Shown here: piece after piece, positions 1 through 6,796 of the stretch
Position numbering within the stretch: the first letter of the stretch is position 1
Layout of the letters: each line of letters opens with the position of its first letter
Source: Flavobacteriia bacterium
GTDB lineage: Bacteria > Bacteroidota > Bacteroidia > Flavobacteriales > Flavobacteriaceae
Assembly: GCA_018500075.1 (NCBI GenBank)
Contig: JAHBAN010000173.1
Location: forward strand, 1-12,746
Direction of reading: 5' to 3'
Length of the DNA: 12,746 bases
The notes under the pieces: model-generated
The model's database searches: none
Seen by the model: only the letters and a program-made list of their open reading frames with translations
Told to the model about the DNA's origin: nothing
Program-made: the position numbers and the translations under genes

Positions 1-1020
1 AAGGTGCCGGGACCCCCGAGCCCTACACCTACGCTTTCTCGGGCGGCTTCGGATGTGAAGAAGAGCCACTTGCCCGCCGGTCTGGAGGCGGTGAGTGGCG
101 GGGCGACCCGGTCGGCCTCTGTGCGCGCGGGTCTCGCGGCCCTTGAGGGCCGTGGCTTCAGCCATGTTCTGATCCATGACGCCGCCCGCGCCTGTGTCTC
201 TGCGGCGGTTGTGTCCGGCGTGATCGAGGCGCTCAAGAGCGCCGAGGCGGCGGCGCCCGCGCTGCCGGTGACAGATGCGCTCTGGCAAGGCGATGCAGAG
301 GCCGGGCGCGTCACAGGCGCGGCCTCCCGCGACGGTTTGTTTCGCGCCCAGACGCCACAGGGCTTTGCCCTGCCCGCCATTCTCGCCGCGCATCGCGCCC
401 ATCAGGGCGCAGCCGAAGATGATGTGCAAATTGCCCGCATGGCCGGGCTTGATGTCGCGATCACCCTGGGCGATGAAGACAATCTAAAGCTCACCCACGC
501 GCAGGATTTTGCCCGCGCCGAGCGCATCTTGAGAGGCACTATGGACATACGGCTTGGCAACGGATTTGACGTTCACGCCTTCACTGAAGGCGATCATGTG
601 GTGCTCTGCGGCGTCACGATTCCGCATAGCATGGCCCTACTCGGCCATTCCGACGCAGATGTCGGAATGCACGCCATCACCGATGCGCTCTATGGCGCAT
701 TGGCCGAAGGCGACATAGGCCGCCACTTCCCGCCAAGCGATCCCCAATGGAAGGGCGCAGCAAGCCATATCTTTCTGGCACACGCCTGTGATCTGGCCCG
801 CTCCAAAGGCTATGAGATCGGCAATATCGACTGCACGCTGATCTGCGAACAGCCCAAAATCGGCCCCCATGCCAGCGCCATGCAGGCCGAGCTGGCCCGC
901 ATCATGGGGCTTGGGCCATCGCGCATCTCCGTCAAGGCGACAACCTCGGAGCGCCTCGGCTTTACCGGCCGCGAAGAAGGCATCGCCGCCCTTGCAACCG
1001 CAACATTGGTGAAACCATGA
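1..1020 (+). CDS. ispDF: Bifunctional IspD/IspF, 5'-truncated by the window edge
   Basis: Two steps of the MEP isoprenoid pathway: IspD (CDP-ME synthesis from MEP and CTP) fused to IspF (MEcPP synthase). The IspD part shows SGGATRSASVRAGL, VLIHDAAR, ALPVTDAL, RAQTPQGF and a GDEDNLKLT end. The IspF domain starts at the Met encoded at 541 and is 159 residues, the usual length. It has the metal ligands Asp10 and His12 (GFDVHAF) and His44 (DVGMHAITDAL), plus KATTSERLGFTGR near the C-terminus. The N-terminal nucleotide-binding loop of IspD is outside the window. The frame is open to base 1, but roughly the first 65 bases read as a Pro/Ser-rich stretch unlike IspD; recognisable IspD begins near base 70. 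Fused IspDF is common in alphaproteobacteria. The stop overlaps the pgpA start (ATGA). Identity is very secure; the extreme 5' end is doubtful. Confidence 0.93.
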   Translation, partial: KVPGPPSPTPTLSRAASDVKKSHLPAGLEAVSGGATRSASVRAGLAALEGRGFSHVLIHDAARACVSAAVVSGVIEALKSAEAAAPALPVTDALWQGDAEAGRVTGAASRDGLFRAQTPQGFALPAILAAHRAHQGAAEDDVQIARMAGLDVAITLGDEDNLKLTHAQDFARAERILRGTMDIRLGNGFDVHAFTEGDHVVLCGVTIPHSMALLGHSDADVGMHAITDALYGALAEGDIGRHFPPSDPQWKGAASHIFLAHACDLARSKGYEIGNIDCTLICEQPKIGPHASAMQAELARIMGLGPSRISVKATTSERLGFTGREEGIAALATATLVKP

Positions 1021-1514
1021 AATCTCTCGCAACCCTCGCAGGCACCTTCTTTTATGTTGGCTATCTGCGCCCCTTTCCGGGGACATGGGGCTCGGCCGCC
1101 GCCCTGCCCGCCGCCTATGCGCTCACTCTCTTGGGCGGCCCCTGGCTTGTGGCCTTCGGCGCGCTCGCAGCCTTTCTCATAGGCTGGTGGGCCACGGCGG
1201 TGATGATCGAGGGGCAAGACAATCACGACCCCTCCGAAGTCGTGATCGATGAGGTCGCGGGCCAATGGATTGCGCTGTTGCCGGTGCTGATCGGCGCATC
1301 GCACGCAGGCCTTGACGCCCTCGCGCTCTGGCCGGGTTGGCTGGTGGCCTTTGTCGGCTTTCGGGTCTTTGATATCCTCAAGCCGGGGCTGGTCGGCTGG
1401 GCCGATCGCCGCGGCGATGCACTGGGCGTCATGCTCGATGATATCATCGCAGGTGTCGCCGCAGCGCTCGCAGTCGGGCTTGCGGCCTTTATCTGGCACG
1501 GGCTCTTGATGTGA
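1017..1514 (+). CDS. pgpA: Phosphatidylglycerophosphatase A
   Basis: A membrane phosphatase that removes the phosphate from phosphatidylglycerol phosphate to give phosphatidylglycerol. The 165-residue length fits the PgpA family. Family motifs are visible: RPFPGTWGS (about residues 18-26), DPSEVVIDEVAGQ (71-83, the acidic motif expected to bind Mg2+), FRVFDILKPG (115-124) and GVMLDDIIAG (138-146). Hydrophobic segments at about 28-65, 84-116 and 143-162 suggest several membrane spans. The ATG at 1017 overlaps the ispDF stop in ATGA, so translation is probably coupled. The 3' end overlaps the GTG start of pncC. No separate promoter is evident, so it is probably read from the ispDF transcript. 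Confidence 0.93.
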   Translation: MKSLATLAGTFFYVGYLRPFPGTWGSAAALPAAYALTLLGGPWLVAFGALAAFLIGWWATAVMIEGQDNHDPSEVVIDEVAGQWIALLPVLIGASHAGLDALALWPGWLVAFVGFRVFDILKPGLVGWADRRGDALGVMLDDIIAGVAAALAVGLAAFIWHGLLM

Positions 1515-1981
1515 GCGCCGCGGCCCTGCTTGACTCCGCCCGCGCCGCCGGGCTGACCCTTGCCACAGCCGAGAGCTGCACCGGCGGTCTGGTCGCCGCC
1601 GCCCTGACAGAAATCGCCGGCAGCTCCGATGTCTTTGAGCGCGGCTTTGTCACCTATTCCAACGCCGCCAAATGCGAGATGCTCGGGGTCAACGCGCAAA
1701 CGCTCGCGCACCACGGCGCTGTTTCGGAGGCGGTCGCGCGCGAAATGGCCGAGGGCGCGCCCGCCCATTCTGCCGCCGCCCTCGCTGTTTCGGTCACGGG
1801 GATCGCCGGTCCGGGCGGCTCCGAGCACAAGCCCGAAGGCCGCGTCTGCTTTGGCCTCGCCGCACAGGGCAAGCCCACCCGCACAGAAACCCGCGAGTTC
1901 GGCGCGCTGGGCCGCGCCGAGGTGCGCAAGGCGGCCACGGCCCATGCGCTGGCCTTGCTCATGGCCGCCACATCCACATAA
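1511..1981 (+). CDS. pncC: Nicotinamide-nucleotide amidase (CinA C-terminal domain type)
   Basis: Family role: deamidation of nicotinamide mononucleotide to nicotinate mononucleotide, recycling the by-product of NAD-dependent reactions. At 156 residues it is the stand-alone CinA C-terminal domain without the N-terminal MoCF-like half. Visible motifs are ATAESCTGG (18-26, containing the presumed catalytic serine), GFVTYSN (45-51, conserved Tyr), SVTGIAGPGG (94-103) and KPEGRVCFGL (107-116). The start chosen is GTG at 1511, inside the GTGA overlap with the pgpA stop; it gives the expected N-terminus and keeps the operon coupled. The name cinA is often applied to such genes, but the N-terminal domain is absent here. 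Function is inferred from the family. Confidence 0.9.
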   Translation: MSAAALLDSARAAGLTLATAESCTGGLVAAALTEIAGSSDVFERGFVTYSNAAKCEMLGVNAQTLAHHGAVSEAVAREMAEGAPAHSAAALAVSVTGIAGPGGSEHKPEGRVCFGLAAQGKPTRTETREFGALGRAEVRKAATAHALALLMAATST

Positions 1982-2123
1982 TGCCCAGCTTTCGGGCATC
2001 GACCCCAAAAACCGCCTAAATTTCAGGCATTCCGCAAAACGCCTGCGATTTAAGCGCACGCGCCCCTTCTTTCAGCACTCCGCCTGCGCTTTGAGCACTT
2101 CAAACAGAGAAGGAATGCTCAAA
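1982..2123 (+). promoter_or_regulatory. Leader region of amtB with short inverted repeats
   Basis: A 142-base gap between pncC and amtB with no credible gene. Visible structures are an inverted repeat ATGCCC-7-GGGCAT at 1981-1999 starting on the last base of the pncC stop, a second similar one GCCT-7-AGGC at 2014-2028, and TTTGA-5-TCAAA at 2090-2104. The first two carry a shared TTTC[G/A]GGCAT string (1990-1999 and 2021-2030). I found no convincing sigma-54 (GG/GC, -24/-12) promoter, which might be expected for a nitrogen-regulated amtB, and no clear sigma-70 site. A purine-rich Shine-Dalgarno sequence, GAGAAGGA, ends at 2114. The repeats could be weak hairpins or operators; function is unknown. 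Confidence 0.35.
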
Positions 2124-3302
2124 ATGAACGGAGCCGACACCGCTTGGATCATCGTCGCAACTGCGCTGGTCCTTTTCATGTCCCTGCCGGGCCTTGCGCT
2201 CTTTTATGGCGGCCTTGTGCGCGCCCGCAATGTGCTCAGCGTCTTTATGCAAGTCTATGCCATCGCCTGCCTGATGAGCGTGCTCTGGCTTGCTGTGGGC
2301 TACTCGATCGCCTTTGGCGGCGCTGGCGCTTACTGGGGCGGGCTGGGCAAGGCCTTTCTCTGGGGTGTAGAGGCTGACAGCCTCACGGGCAGCCTGCCCG
2401 AAATCCTCTTTTTTGCCTTCCAGATGACCTTCGCAATCATCACCCCGGCGCTGATTGTGGGCGCGTATGTGGAGCGGATCGGCTTTGGCTTTGTGCTGCT
2501 GTTCTCGGGCCTCTGGATGCTTTTGTGCTATGCGCCGGTCGTGTCCTGGATCTGGGGTGGCGGGTTTCTCTCGGATGGCGGCCTGTTTGGCGAAACCGGC
2601 GTGCGCGACTTTGCAGGCGGTATTGTCGTGCATGAAACAGCGGGCCTTGCGGCCCTCGTGATTGCCGTTGCCCTCGGCCCACGCCGCAACCAGACCACCC
2701 CGCCGCACAACCCCGGTTATGTCTTTATCGGCGCGGCTATGCTCTGGGTGGGGTGGTTCGGCTTTAACGGCGGGTCCCAGCTCGCCGCCGATGGCGGCGC
2801 GGCCATGGCCCTGACCGTCACCCATATCTCCGCTGCCACAGCCTCGCTCAGCTGGGCGCTCTGGGAGCGCATCAAATATGGCAAATCCTCGCTTGTCGGC
2901 CTTGTCACAGGCACAATCGCCGGGCTGGCCAGCATCACCCCTGCCTCGGGCTATGTCGGCCCTGTTGAGGCGCTGCTGATCGGCGCGGTGGCCGGTGTGC
3001 TTTGTCAGGAGGCCGTGACCCTCATTCGCCACACCCTCAAGATTGATGACACGCTCGATGTCTTCGCCGTCCACGGCGTCGGCGGGATCTTTGGCACGAT
3101 CATGATCGCCGCCTTTGGCGAAGGCTCTTGGGCCGCACAGCTCGGCAGCCTTGCCATTGTCGGTGTCTTTACGCTGGTGGTGTCCTATGCGCTGCTCAAG
3201 CTCTGCGCGCTGATCACGCCGCTGCGGGTCGATCACGAAACCGAAGTCAACGGGCTTGATCTCGCCGTTCACGGCGAGCGCGCCTACGACCACAGCTCCT
3301 AA
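2124..3302 (+). CDS. amtB: Ammonium channel AmtB
   Basis: An inner-membrane ammonium/ammonia channel for nitrogen scavenging. The 392-residue product opens with the typical first helix (DTAWIIVATALVLF, then PGLALFYGGLVR) and has about eleven hydrophobic segments. The pore twin histidines are present as His170 (DFAGGIVVHETAG) and His317 (DVFAVHGVGGIFG); Asp162 and an FFAFQMTFA segment near 96-104 fit the conductance site. The tail GLDLAVHGERAYD matches the cytosolic segment that contacts PII proteins. The ATG at 2124 was chosen because GAGAAGGA lies 9 bases upstream; the ATG at 2115 directly abuts that ribosome site. It lacks the cleavable signal peptide of some AmtB proteins, and no glnB/glnK gene is adjacent, unlike the classic glnK-amtB operon. 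Any partner PII protein must be encoded elsewhere. Confidence 0.95.
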   Translation: MNGADTAWIIVATALVLFMSLPGLALFYGGLVRARNVLSVFMQVYAIACLMSVLWLAVGYSIAFGGAGAYWGGLGKAFLWGVEADSLTGSLPEILFFAFQMTFAIITPALIVGAYVERIGFGFVLLFSGLWMLLCYAPVVSWIWGGGFLSDGGLFGETGVRDFAGGIVVHETAGLAALVIAVALGPRRNQTTPPHNPGYVFIGAAMLWVGWFGFNGGSQLAADGGAAMALTVTHISAATASLSWALWERIKYGKSSLVGLVTGTIAGLASITPASGYVGPVEALLIGAVAGVLCQEAVTLIRHTLKIDDTLDVFAVHGVGGIFGTIMIAAFGEGSWAAQLGSLAIVGVFTLVVSYALLKLCALITPLRVDHETEVNGLDLAVHGERAYDHSS

Positions 3303-3308
3303 GCCGTG

Positions 3309-3342
3309 GAGGCGCGGGCGCCCTTCGGGGCGCTCGCGCCTC
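3309..3342. terminator. Strong UUCG-loop terminator between convergent amtB and MmgE/PrpD genes
   Basis: A 15-bp stem (3309-3323 with 3328-3342) closes on a TTCG tetraloop and has no mismatch except one G-T wobble. It lies 6 bases after the amtB stop and 5 bases beyond the stop of the opposing gene. The U-tract is short (TCCCTTTA on the plus strand), but the stem is very GC-rich. It can serve both convergent genes. Confidence 0.85.
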
Positions 3343-3347
3343 TCCCT

Positions 3348-4622
3348 TTAGGCGCCGATCACAGCCAGAAGAGCCGCCCTGTCGGCGCCCTTCACCACAT
3401 CCCAATATCGCGCCGCCTCGCCCTTGGGCAAAACGCCCTCGCCCTTGGTGAGTAGCTTTGCAAGCCGCGCCTCAAAGCCCATCGGCGCGCGCAAATCATG
3501 CGCCACCACGATCTCTTGGCCGCCAGCGTCAAGCGTGACAGAGCAGGCCTCCTCAGCCACCGCCTCATCCGCAATCACATCGACCCGCGCCATCAGATCG
3601 CGCGTCGCCTGCGTCATCGGAAACAGCCCCTGCAAGCCCGCCTCATCCACAGACGCGCCGCCGCTGAGCACGAGCAGCGTCGCCAGAGCGCGATAGGAGA
3701 ATTTCGCTTCAAGCGCATCGCGCACCATAAGCTTGTTGCAAACGCTCATCCAGCGCGGATGGGTGCGCACCGTGATCCGCTCAGGCTCGGGCGCAGGCAC
3801 CCGCTGCAAAGCCGCGCGCAGCGCCTCGATCATAGCGTGCGTGCCATGACAGCAGGGGTAAAACTTATGCGTGACCGCCTCAAAAAGCCATGTCTCGCCC
3901 ATCCCCTCCCAGGCCGCGTTGTCCTTGATGCCGTGATGGGTCTTGGCAAAGGCTTCAAACACAGCCTCAGAGCCAGACAGCCCCGCTTCAGCCATCAAGA
4001 CAGCTTCGACACCGTTGGCCGCCGCCATACCCGCATTCACAGGCTTCATCGCGGTGCCAAACTGCGCTTTCAGCCCGGCCGCAAAGCCGCAAGCATTGCT
4101 CAAGGCGGCGCGCGCGTCGCTGTGCCCGGCCGCCACACCCGCCGCCACAGCCGCGCCGATGGCCCCCGCTGTCGCGGTCTGGTGATAGCCGATCTGATAA
4201 TGATCCCGCCCGAGCCAGACCCCAAAGCGCGTCGCGGCCTCAGCGCCCATCAATGCCGCCCGCAGGATTGTCTCAAAGGAGGCACCGCGCGCCTCGCCCA
4301 TCGCCACAGCCGCCGGAATCACAACCGTGCTCACATGGCCGATATGGGCAAAATGCGTATCGTCATAATCCAGCGCATGGCTGACAGTGCCATTGGCCAG
4401 CGCCGCCATCCGCGCAGAAGCGCCGCCGCCAAAGAAGAGCGAAGCCTCCCCCTCACCGCCCGCATAGGCCAAGGCGGCTTCGGCCACGGCGTCTCCCCTC
4501 GCGGCGCGCCCCACGATCAGCCAATCCAGCAGACACAGACGCATCACATTAAGGGCCGAGCGAGGCAACTCCGCCTCCCGCTGCGTCTCATAGAACGCCG
4601 CCAGTTTCTCATGTGCCGTCAT
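3348..4622 (-). CDS. MmgE/PrpD family protein
   Basis: A 424-residue member of the MmgE/PrpD fold, which includes 2-methylcitrate dehydratase, cis-aconitate decarboxylase and iminodisuccinate epimerase. Visible family motifs are SHALDYDDTH (81-90), GYHQTATAGAIGAA (145-158), MKPVNAGMAAANGVEA (192-207), HKFYPCCHGTHAMIEAL (252-268) and EAKFSYRALAT (305-315). These cover the usual catalytic region, so the protein looks intact. No prpB, prpC or other methylcitrate-cycle gene is nearby, so a role in propionate use is not supported and the substrate is unknown. The start ATG overlaps the stop of the upstream ratA-like gene (ATGA), so the two are probably co-transcribed and translationally coupled. 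Family membership is confident; function is not. Confidence 0.88.
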   Translation of the reverse strand: MTAHEKLAAFYETQREAELPRSALNVMRLCLLDWLIVGRAARGDAVAEAALAYAGGEGEASLFFGGGASARMAALANGTVSHALDYDDTHFAHIGHVSTVVIPAAVAMGEARGASFETILRAALMGAEAATRFGVWLGRDHYQIGYHQTATAGAIGAAVAAGVAAGHSDARAALSNACGFAAGLKAQFGTAMKPVNAGMAAANGVEAVLMAEAGLSGSEAVFEAFAKTHHGIKDNAAWEGMGETWLFEAVTHKFYPCCHGTHAMIEALRAALQRVPAPEPERITVRTHPRWMSVCNKLMVRDALEAKFSYRALATLLVLSGGASVDEAGLQGLFPMTQATRDLMARVDVIADEAVAEEACSVTLDAGGQEIVVAHDLRAPMGFEARLAKLLTKGEGVLPKGEAARYWDVVKGADRAALLAVIGA

Positions 4623-5062
4623 CCGTAAAGCGCCTCTGCGCGGGCCTCAAAGGCTTTCACAATCCGCTGCATCGCCTCATAAAAGAACAGCCCGCCGGCT
4701 TTCTGCAACAAGAAGTTGCGGAACTCAAAGTCCACATCAAAGCGCACTTCACACCCGCTCTCATTGGGCACAAACTGCCAGTTCGAGCGCATATATTTGA
4801 ACGGCCCGTCCAGATATTCGGTTTCAATTCGCCCCGCCTCTTCAAACAGCCGCACACGGCTGCCAAAGCGCTCGCGAAACACCTGAAAGCCGATCACAAG
4901 ATCCGCCAGCATTTCTTCGCCGCCTTCAATCGGCGTCAGAGAGCGCACCCGCGCCGCAGAACACCATGGCAAAAACTCGGGATAGCGCGCCACATCGCCC
5001 ACAAGCTGGAACATCTGGGCCGGGCTATAGGGCAAAACCCGCGTCTCTTCGTGCTGGGGCAT
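4619..5062 (-). CDS. ratA: RatA/COQ10-type START-domain protein
   Basis: A 147-residue single-domain polyketide-cyclase/START-like protein. Typical sequence is VLPYSPAQMFQLVGDVARYPEFLPWC (9-34) followed by an alternating beta-strand pattern and a C-terminal amphipathic helix (about 125-145). In mitochondria and many alphaproteobacteria the COQ10 homologue binds ubiquinone and supports respiration. The E. coli homologue RatA was reported as a ribosome-association inhibitor, but no ratB antitoxin-like gene is adjacent here, so the quinone-binding reading is preferred. It is first in a two-gene minus-strand unit with the MmgE/PrpD gene and diverges from hpt across 73 bases. The symbol is the usual annotation name and does not imply toxin activity. 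Confidence 0.87.
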   Translation of the reverse strand: MPQHEETRVLPYSPAQMFQLVGDVARYPEFLPWCSAARVRSLTPIEGGEEMLADLVIGFQVFRERFGSRVRLFEEAGRIETEYLDGPFKYMRSNWQFVPNESGCEVRFDVDFEFRNFLLQKAGGLFFYEAMQRIVKAFEARAEALYG

Positions 5063-5082
5063 GGGGCCTCTTAAGTTTCGCG

Positions 5083-5110
5083 TTTACAGTGGCCCCCCAT
5101 TTCGTATGGT
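5083..5110 (+). promoter_or_regulatory. Sigma-70-type promoter for hpt
   Basis: TTTACA (5083-5088), a 16-base spacer and TATGGT (5105-5110) lie 25 bases before the hpt start. The -35 box matches 5 of 6 and the -10 box 4 of 6 consensus bases. Transcription would begin near 5117, giving a short leader that contains the AAGGGGGAAG ribosome site. Confidence 0.55.
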
Positions 5111-5135
5111 AGCGCGCAGAATTCAAGGGGGAAGC

Positions 5136-5687
5136 ATGCCTGAGCGTCCATATGTCATCGACGAGCTTATCTCGGCCAAAGCCATCGCGGCACGGATCGA
5201 AGAGCTGAGCCGCGCGATCAAAAAAGAGTTTAAAGACACCGACAAGCTCGTCGTCGTGGGCCTTTTGCGTGGATCGTTTGTCTTTATCGCCGATCTGGTG
5301 CGCGAGCTTGATCTTGCCGTGGAGGTCGATTTTCTCGAAGCCAGCTCTTATGGCGACAGTATGGAAAGCTCGCGCGAGGTGCGCATCCTCAAAGACATCC
5401 GCGGCCAGATCGAAGGCCGCGATGTGCTTGTGGTCGAAGATATCGTCGACACGGGCTTCACTCTGGAGCACGTGTTGCACCTTCTGGAAAGCCGCAAGCC
5501 GCGCAAACTGCGCACCATCGCCCTGCTCGACAAGCCGACCCGCCGCGAAACAGCCGTGAAGGCCGACTGGATCGGCTTTGAAATCCCCGATGAATTTGTC
5601 GTCGGCTACGGCATCGACTTTGCCCAACGCAATCGCAACCTGCCCTTTATCGGCTGTGTGCGCTTTCTGGCCGAGGGCGAAGCCTAG
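5136..5687 (+). CDS. hpt: Hypoxanthine phosphoribosyltransferase
   Basis: A cytoplasmic purine-salvage enzyme that converts hypoxanthine (often also guanine) and PRPP to IMP or GMP. The 183-residue length is typical. Motifs are VVVGLLRGSFVF (39-50, pyrophosphate loop), EASSYGDSM (68-76, flexible loop), the PRPP signature VLVVEDIVDTGFTL (97-110, with the acidic pair Glu101/Asp102 and Asp105) and DEFVVGYGIDFAQRNRNLPFIG (152-173). The ATG at 5136 is preferred because AAGGGGGAAG lies directly upstream at good spacing and the protein then starts at the family's usual place; an in-frame ATG at 5061 would precede the promoter. The guaA gene at the other end of the window also serves GMP supply but is not in the same operon. 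Confidence 0.95.
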   Translation: MPERPYVIDELISAKAIAARIEELSRAIKKEFKDTDKLVVVGLLRGSFVFIADLVRELDLAVEVDFLEASSYGDSMESSREVRILKDIRGQIEGRDVLVVEDIVDTGFTLEHVLHLLESRKPRKLRTIALLDKPTRRETAVKADWIGFEIPDEFVVGYGIDFAQRNRNLPFIGCVRFLAEGEA

Positions 5688-5689
5688 GC

Positions 5690-5717
5690 TTTACTTGCGC
5701 CGGCGACGCTCTATCCT
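5690..5717 (+). promoter_or_regulatory. Possible promoter for the dihaem cytochrome gene
   Basis: TTTACT (5690-5695), a 16-base spacer and TATCCT (5712-5717) sit between hpt and the cytochrome gene, each matching 4 of 6 consensus bases. The gap is only 55 bases, so read-through from hpt is an alternative. Confidence 0.35.
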
Positions 5718-5742
5718 GATCTCTGTTGATGGAAGGAGTGTC

Positions 5743-6636
5743 ATGCGCCGCCTCTTGATCCCTGTGCTCGCACTCGGGCTGGTCTCTGGCTTTGCCCTCT
5801 GGCAGATGAGCCGGCCCAAACAGCTCCCCGAGACGGCCCTCGCCGGTTTTGTCGCAGATGCGGCCCTTGGCGAAGCCGTGTTTCACGCCGCAGGCTGCGC
5901 CTCTTGCCACGCCGCCCCCGAGGCCACAGGCGCGGACAAACGCCTGCTGTCTGGCGGGATGCGCTTTGCCTCACCCTTCGGCACATTTATCGCGCCCAAT
6001 ATCTCCCCCGATCCGCGTCACGGAATTGGCGGCTGGAGCAAAACCGATCTGGCAAACGCCATGCTCTTTGGCACATCGCCCGACGGCCAACATTACTATC
6101 CGGCCTTTCCCTACGGCTCCTATGGCCGCATGACCCACAGACGCGAGGGCCTGCAAGACATCGCCCATCTGCACGCCTCCCTGCAAACGCTGCCCGCCTC
6201 ATCGGCCCCAAGCCAGCCCCATGAGGTCGGCTTTCCCTTCAATATCCGCCGTGGCCTTGGCCTCTGGAAGCGGGTGTTTCTACAGGATGACTGGGTCGCG
6301 TCCGTGCCGCTTGACAGCGCGCCACTCCAGCGTGGTCGCTACCTTGTCGAGGCGCTCGGCCATTGCGGCGAATGCCACACCCCGCGCAACCTGCTGGGTG
6401 CGCCCCAGACTGACCAGTGGCTCACAGGGGCCGCCAACCCGTCGGGCACAGGCCGCATCCCCGCGATCCATGCGCTGGACTGGAGCGAAGCAGACATCGT
6501 CTATTACCTTGAAACAGGCTTCACCCCCGATTTTGACAGCGCCGGCGGCCACATGGCGGCCGTGGTTGAAAACACGGCCAAACTCCCCCCATCAGACCGC
6601 GCCGCAATCGCCGCCTATCTCGTGGCTCTGCCTTAA
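5743..6636 (+). CDS. Membrane-anchored dihaem cytochrome c
   Basis: A 297-residue periplasmic electron carrier. The N-terminus (RRLLIPVLALGLVSGFALW) is a signal or anchor helix without a clear cleavage site. Two haem c attachment motifs are present: CASCH (52-56) and CGECH (208-212). Likely axial methionines are in YGRMT (Met130) and GGHMAAVVENT (Met271). The stretch FGTFIAPNISPDPRHGIGGWS (79-99) and the CGECHTPRNLLGA segment are typical of cytochrome subunits of membrane alcohol, aldehyde or gluconate dehydrogenases, which usually carry three haems; this one has two. No dehydrogenase subunit lies beside it, so the electron donor is unknown. The start ATG follows a strong GGAAGGAG site at correct spacing. 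Confidence 0.9.
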   Translation: MRRLLIPVLALGLVSGFALWQMSRPKQLPETALAGFVADAALGEAVFHAAGCASCHAAPEATGADKRLLSGGMRFASPFGTFIAPNISPDPRHGIGGWSKTDLANAMLFGTSPDGQHYYPAFPYGSYGRMTHRREGLQDIAHLHASLQTLPASSAPSQPHEVGFPFNIRRGLGLWKRVFLQDDWVASVPLDSAPLQRGRYLVEALGHCGECHTPRNLLGAPQTDQWLTGAANPSGTGRIPAIHALDWSEADIVYYLETGFTPDFDSAGGHMAAVVENTAKLPPSDRAAIAAYLVALP

Positions 6637-6684
6637 TTGGAGCGGAGAAATATCACAGGCTCGCGTGACATCCTCGCCTCACAC

Positions 6685-6735
6685 AGTTAAATTTTATAAG
6701 TTTTTATTATATAAAGCTTGAGCGCCAACCGCTCA
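6685..6735 (+). promoter_or_regulatory. AT-rich promoter region and 5' hairpin of the porin-like gene
   Basis: The 160-base gap 6637-6796 changes abruptly to AT-rich sequence at about 6685-6717. TATAAA at 6710-6715 is a good -10 candidate; the matching -35 (TTAAAT, 6687-6692, 17-base spacer) is weak. A perfect inverted repeat TGAGCG-5-CGCTCA follows at 6719-6735, at the predicted start of the transcript, where it could act as a stabilising 5' hairpin or an operator. The ribosome site is a modest CAGGG at 6786-6790. Confidence 0.4.
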
Positions 6736-6796
6736 GACCCTAACAGATGTGTGAAATAACACTTATTTTTGCTCAGCAAAGCAGACAGGGTTTAGC

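Noticed and set aside
1629..2123. N-terminal extension of amtB through an upstream in-frame ATG overlapping pncC
   Set aside because: The extension is Pro/Arg-rich and out of frame with PncC, and AmtB homology starts at the ATG at 2124 behind a good ribosome site.
2100..3293. A 397-codon minus-strand frame opposite amtB
   Set aside because: It mirrors a clearly recognised AmtB, has low-complexity charged composition, and shows no membrane or enzyme motif.
3498..4628. A 376-codon plus-strand frame opposite the MmgE/PrpD gene
   Set aside because: Arg/His-rich shadow of a well-supported gene; no ribosome site or known motif.
4619..5062. A toxin-antitoxin module based on the RatA name
   Set aside because: The following gene encodes an MmgE/PrpD enzyme, not a small antitoxin, and the COQ10-like quinone role fits alphaproteobacteria better.
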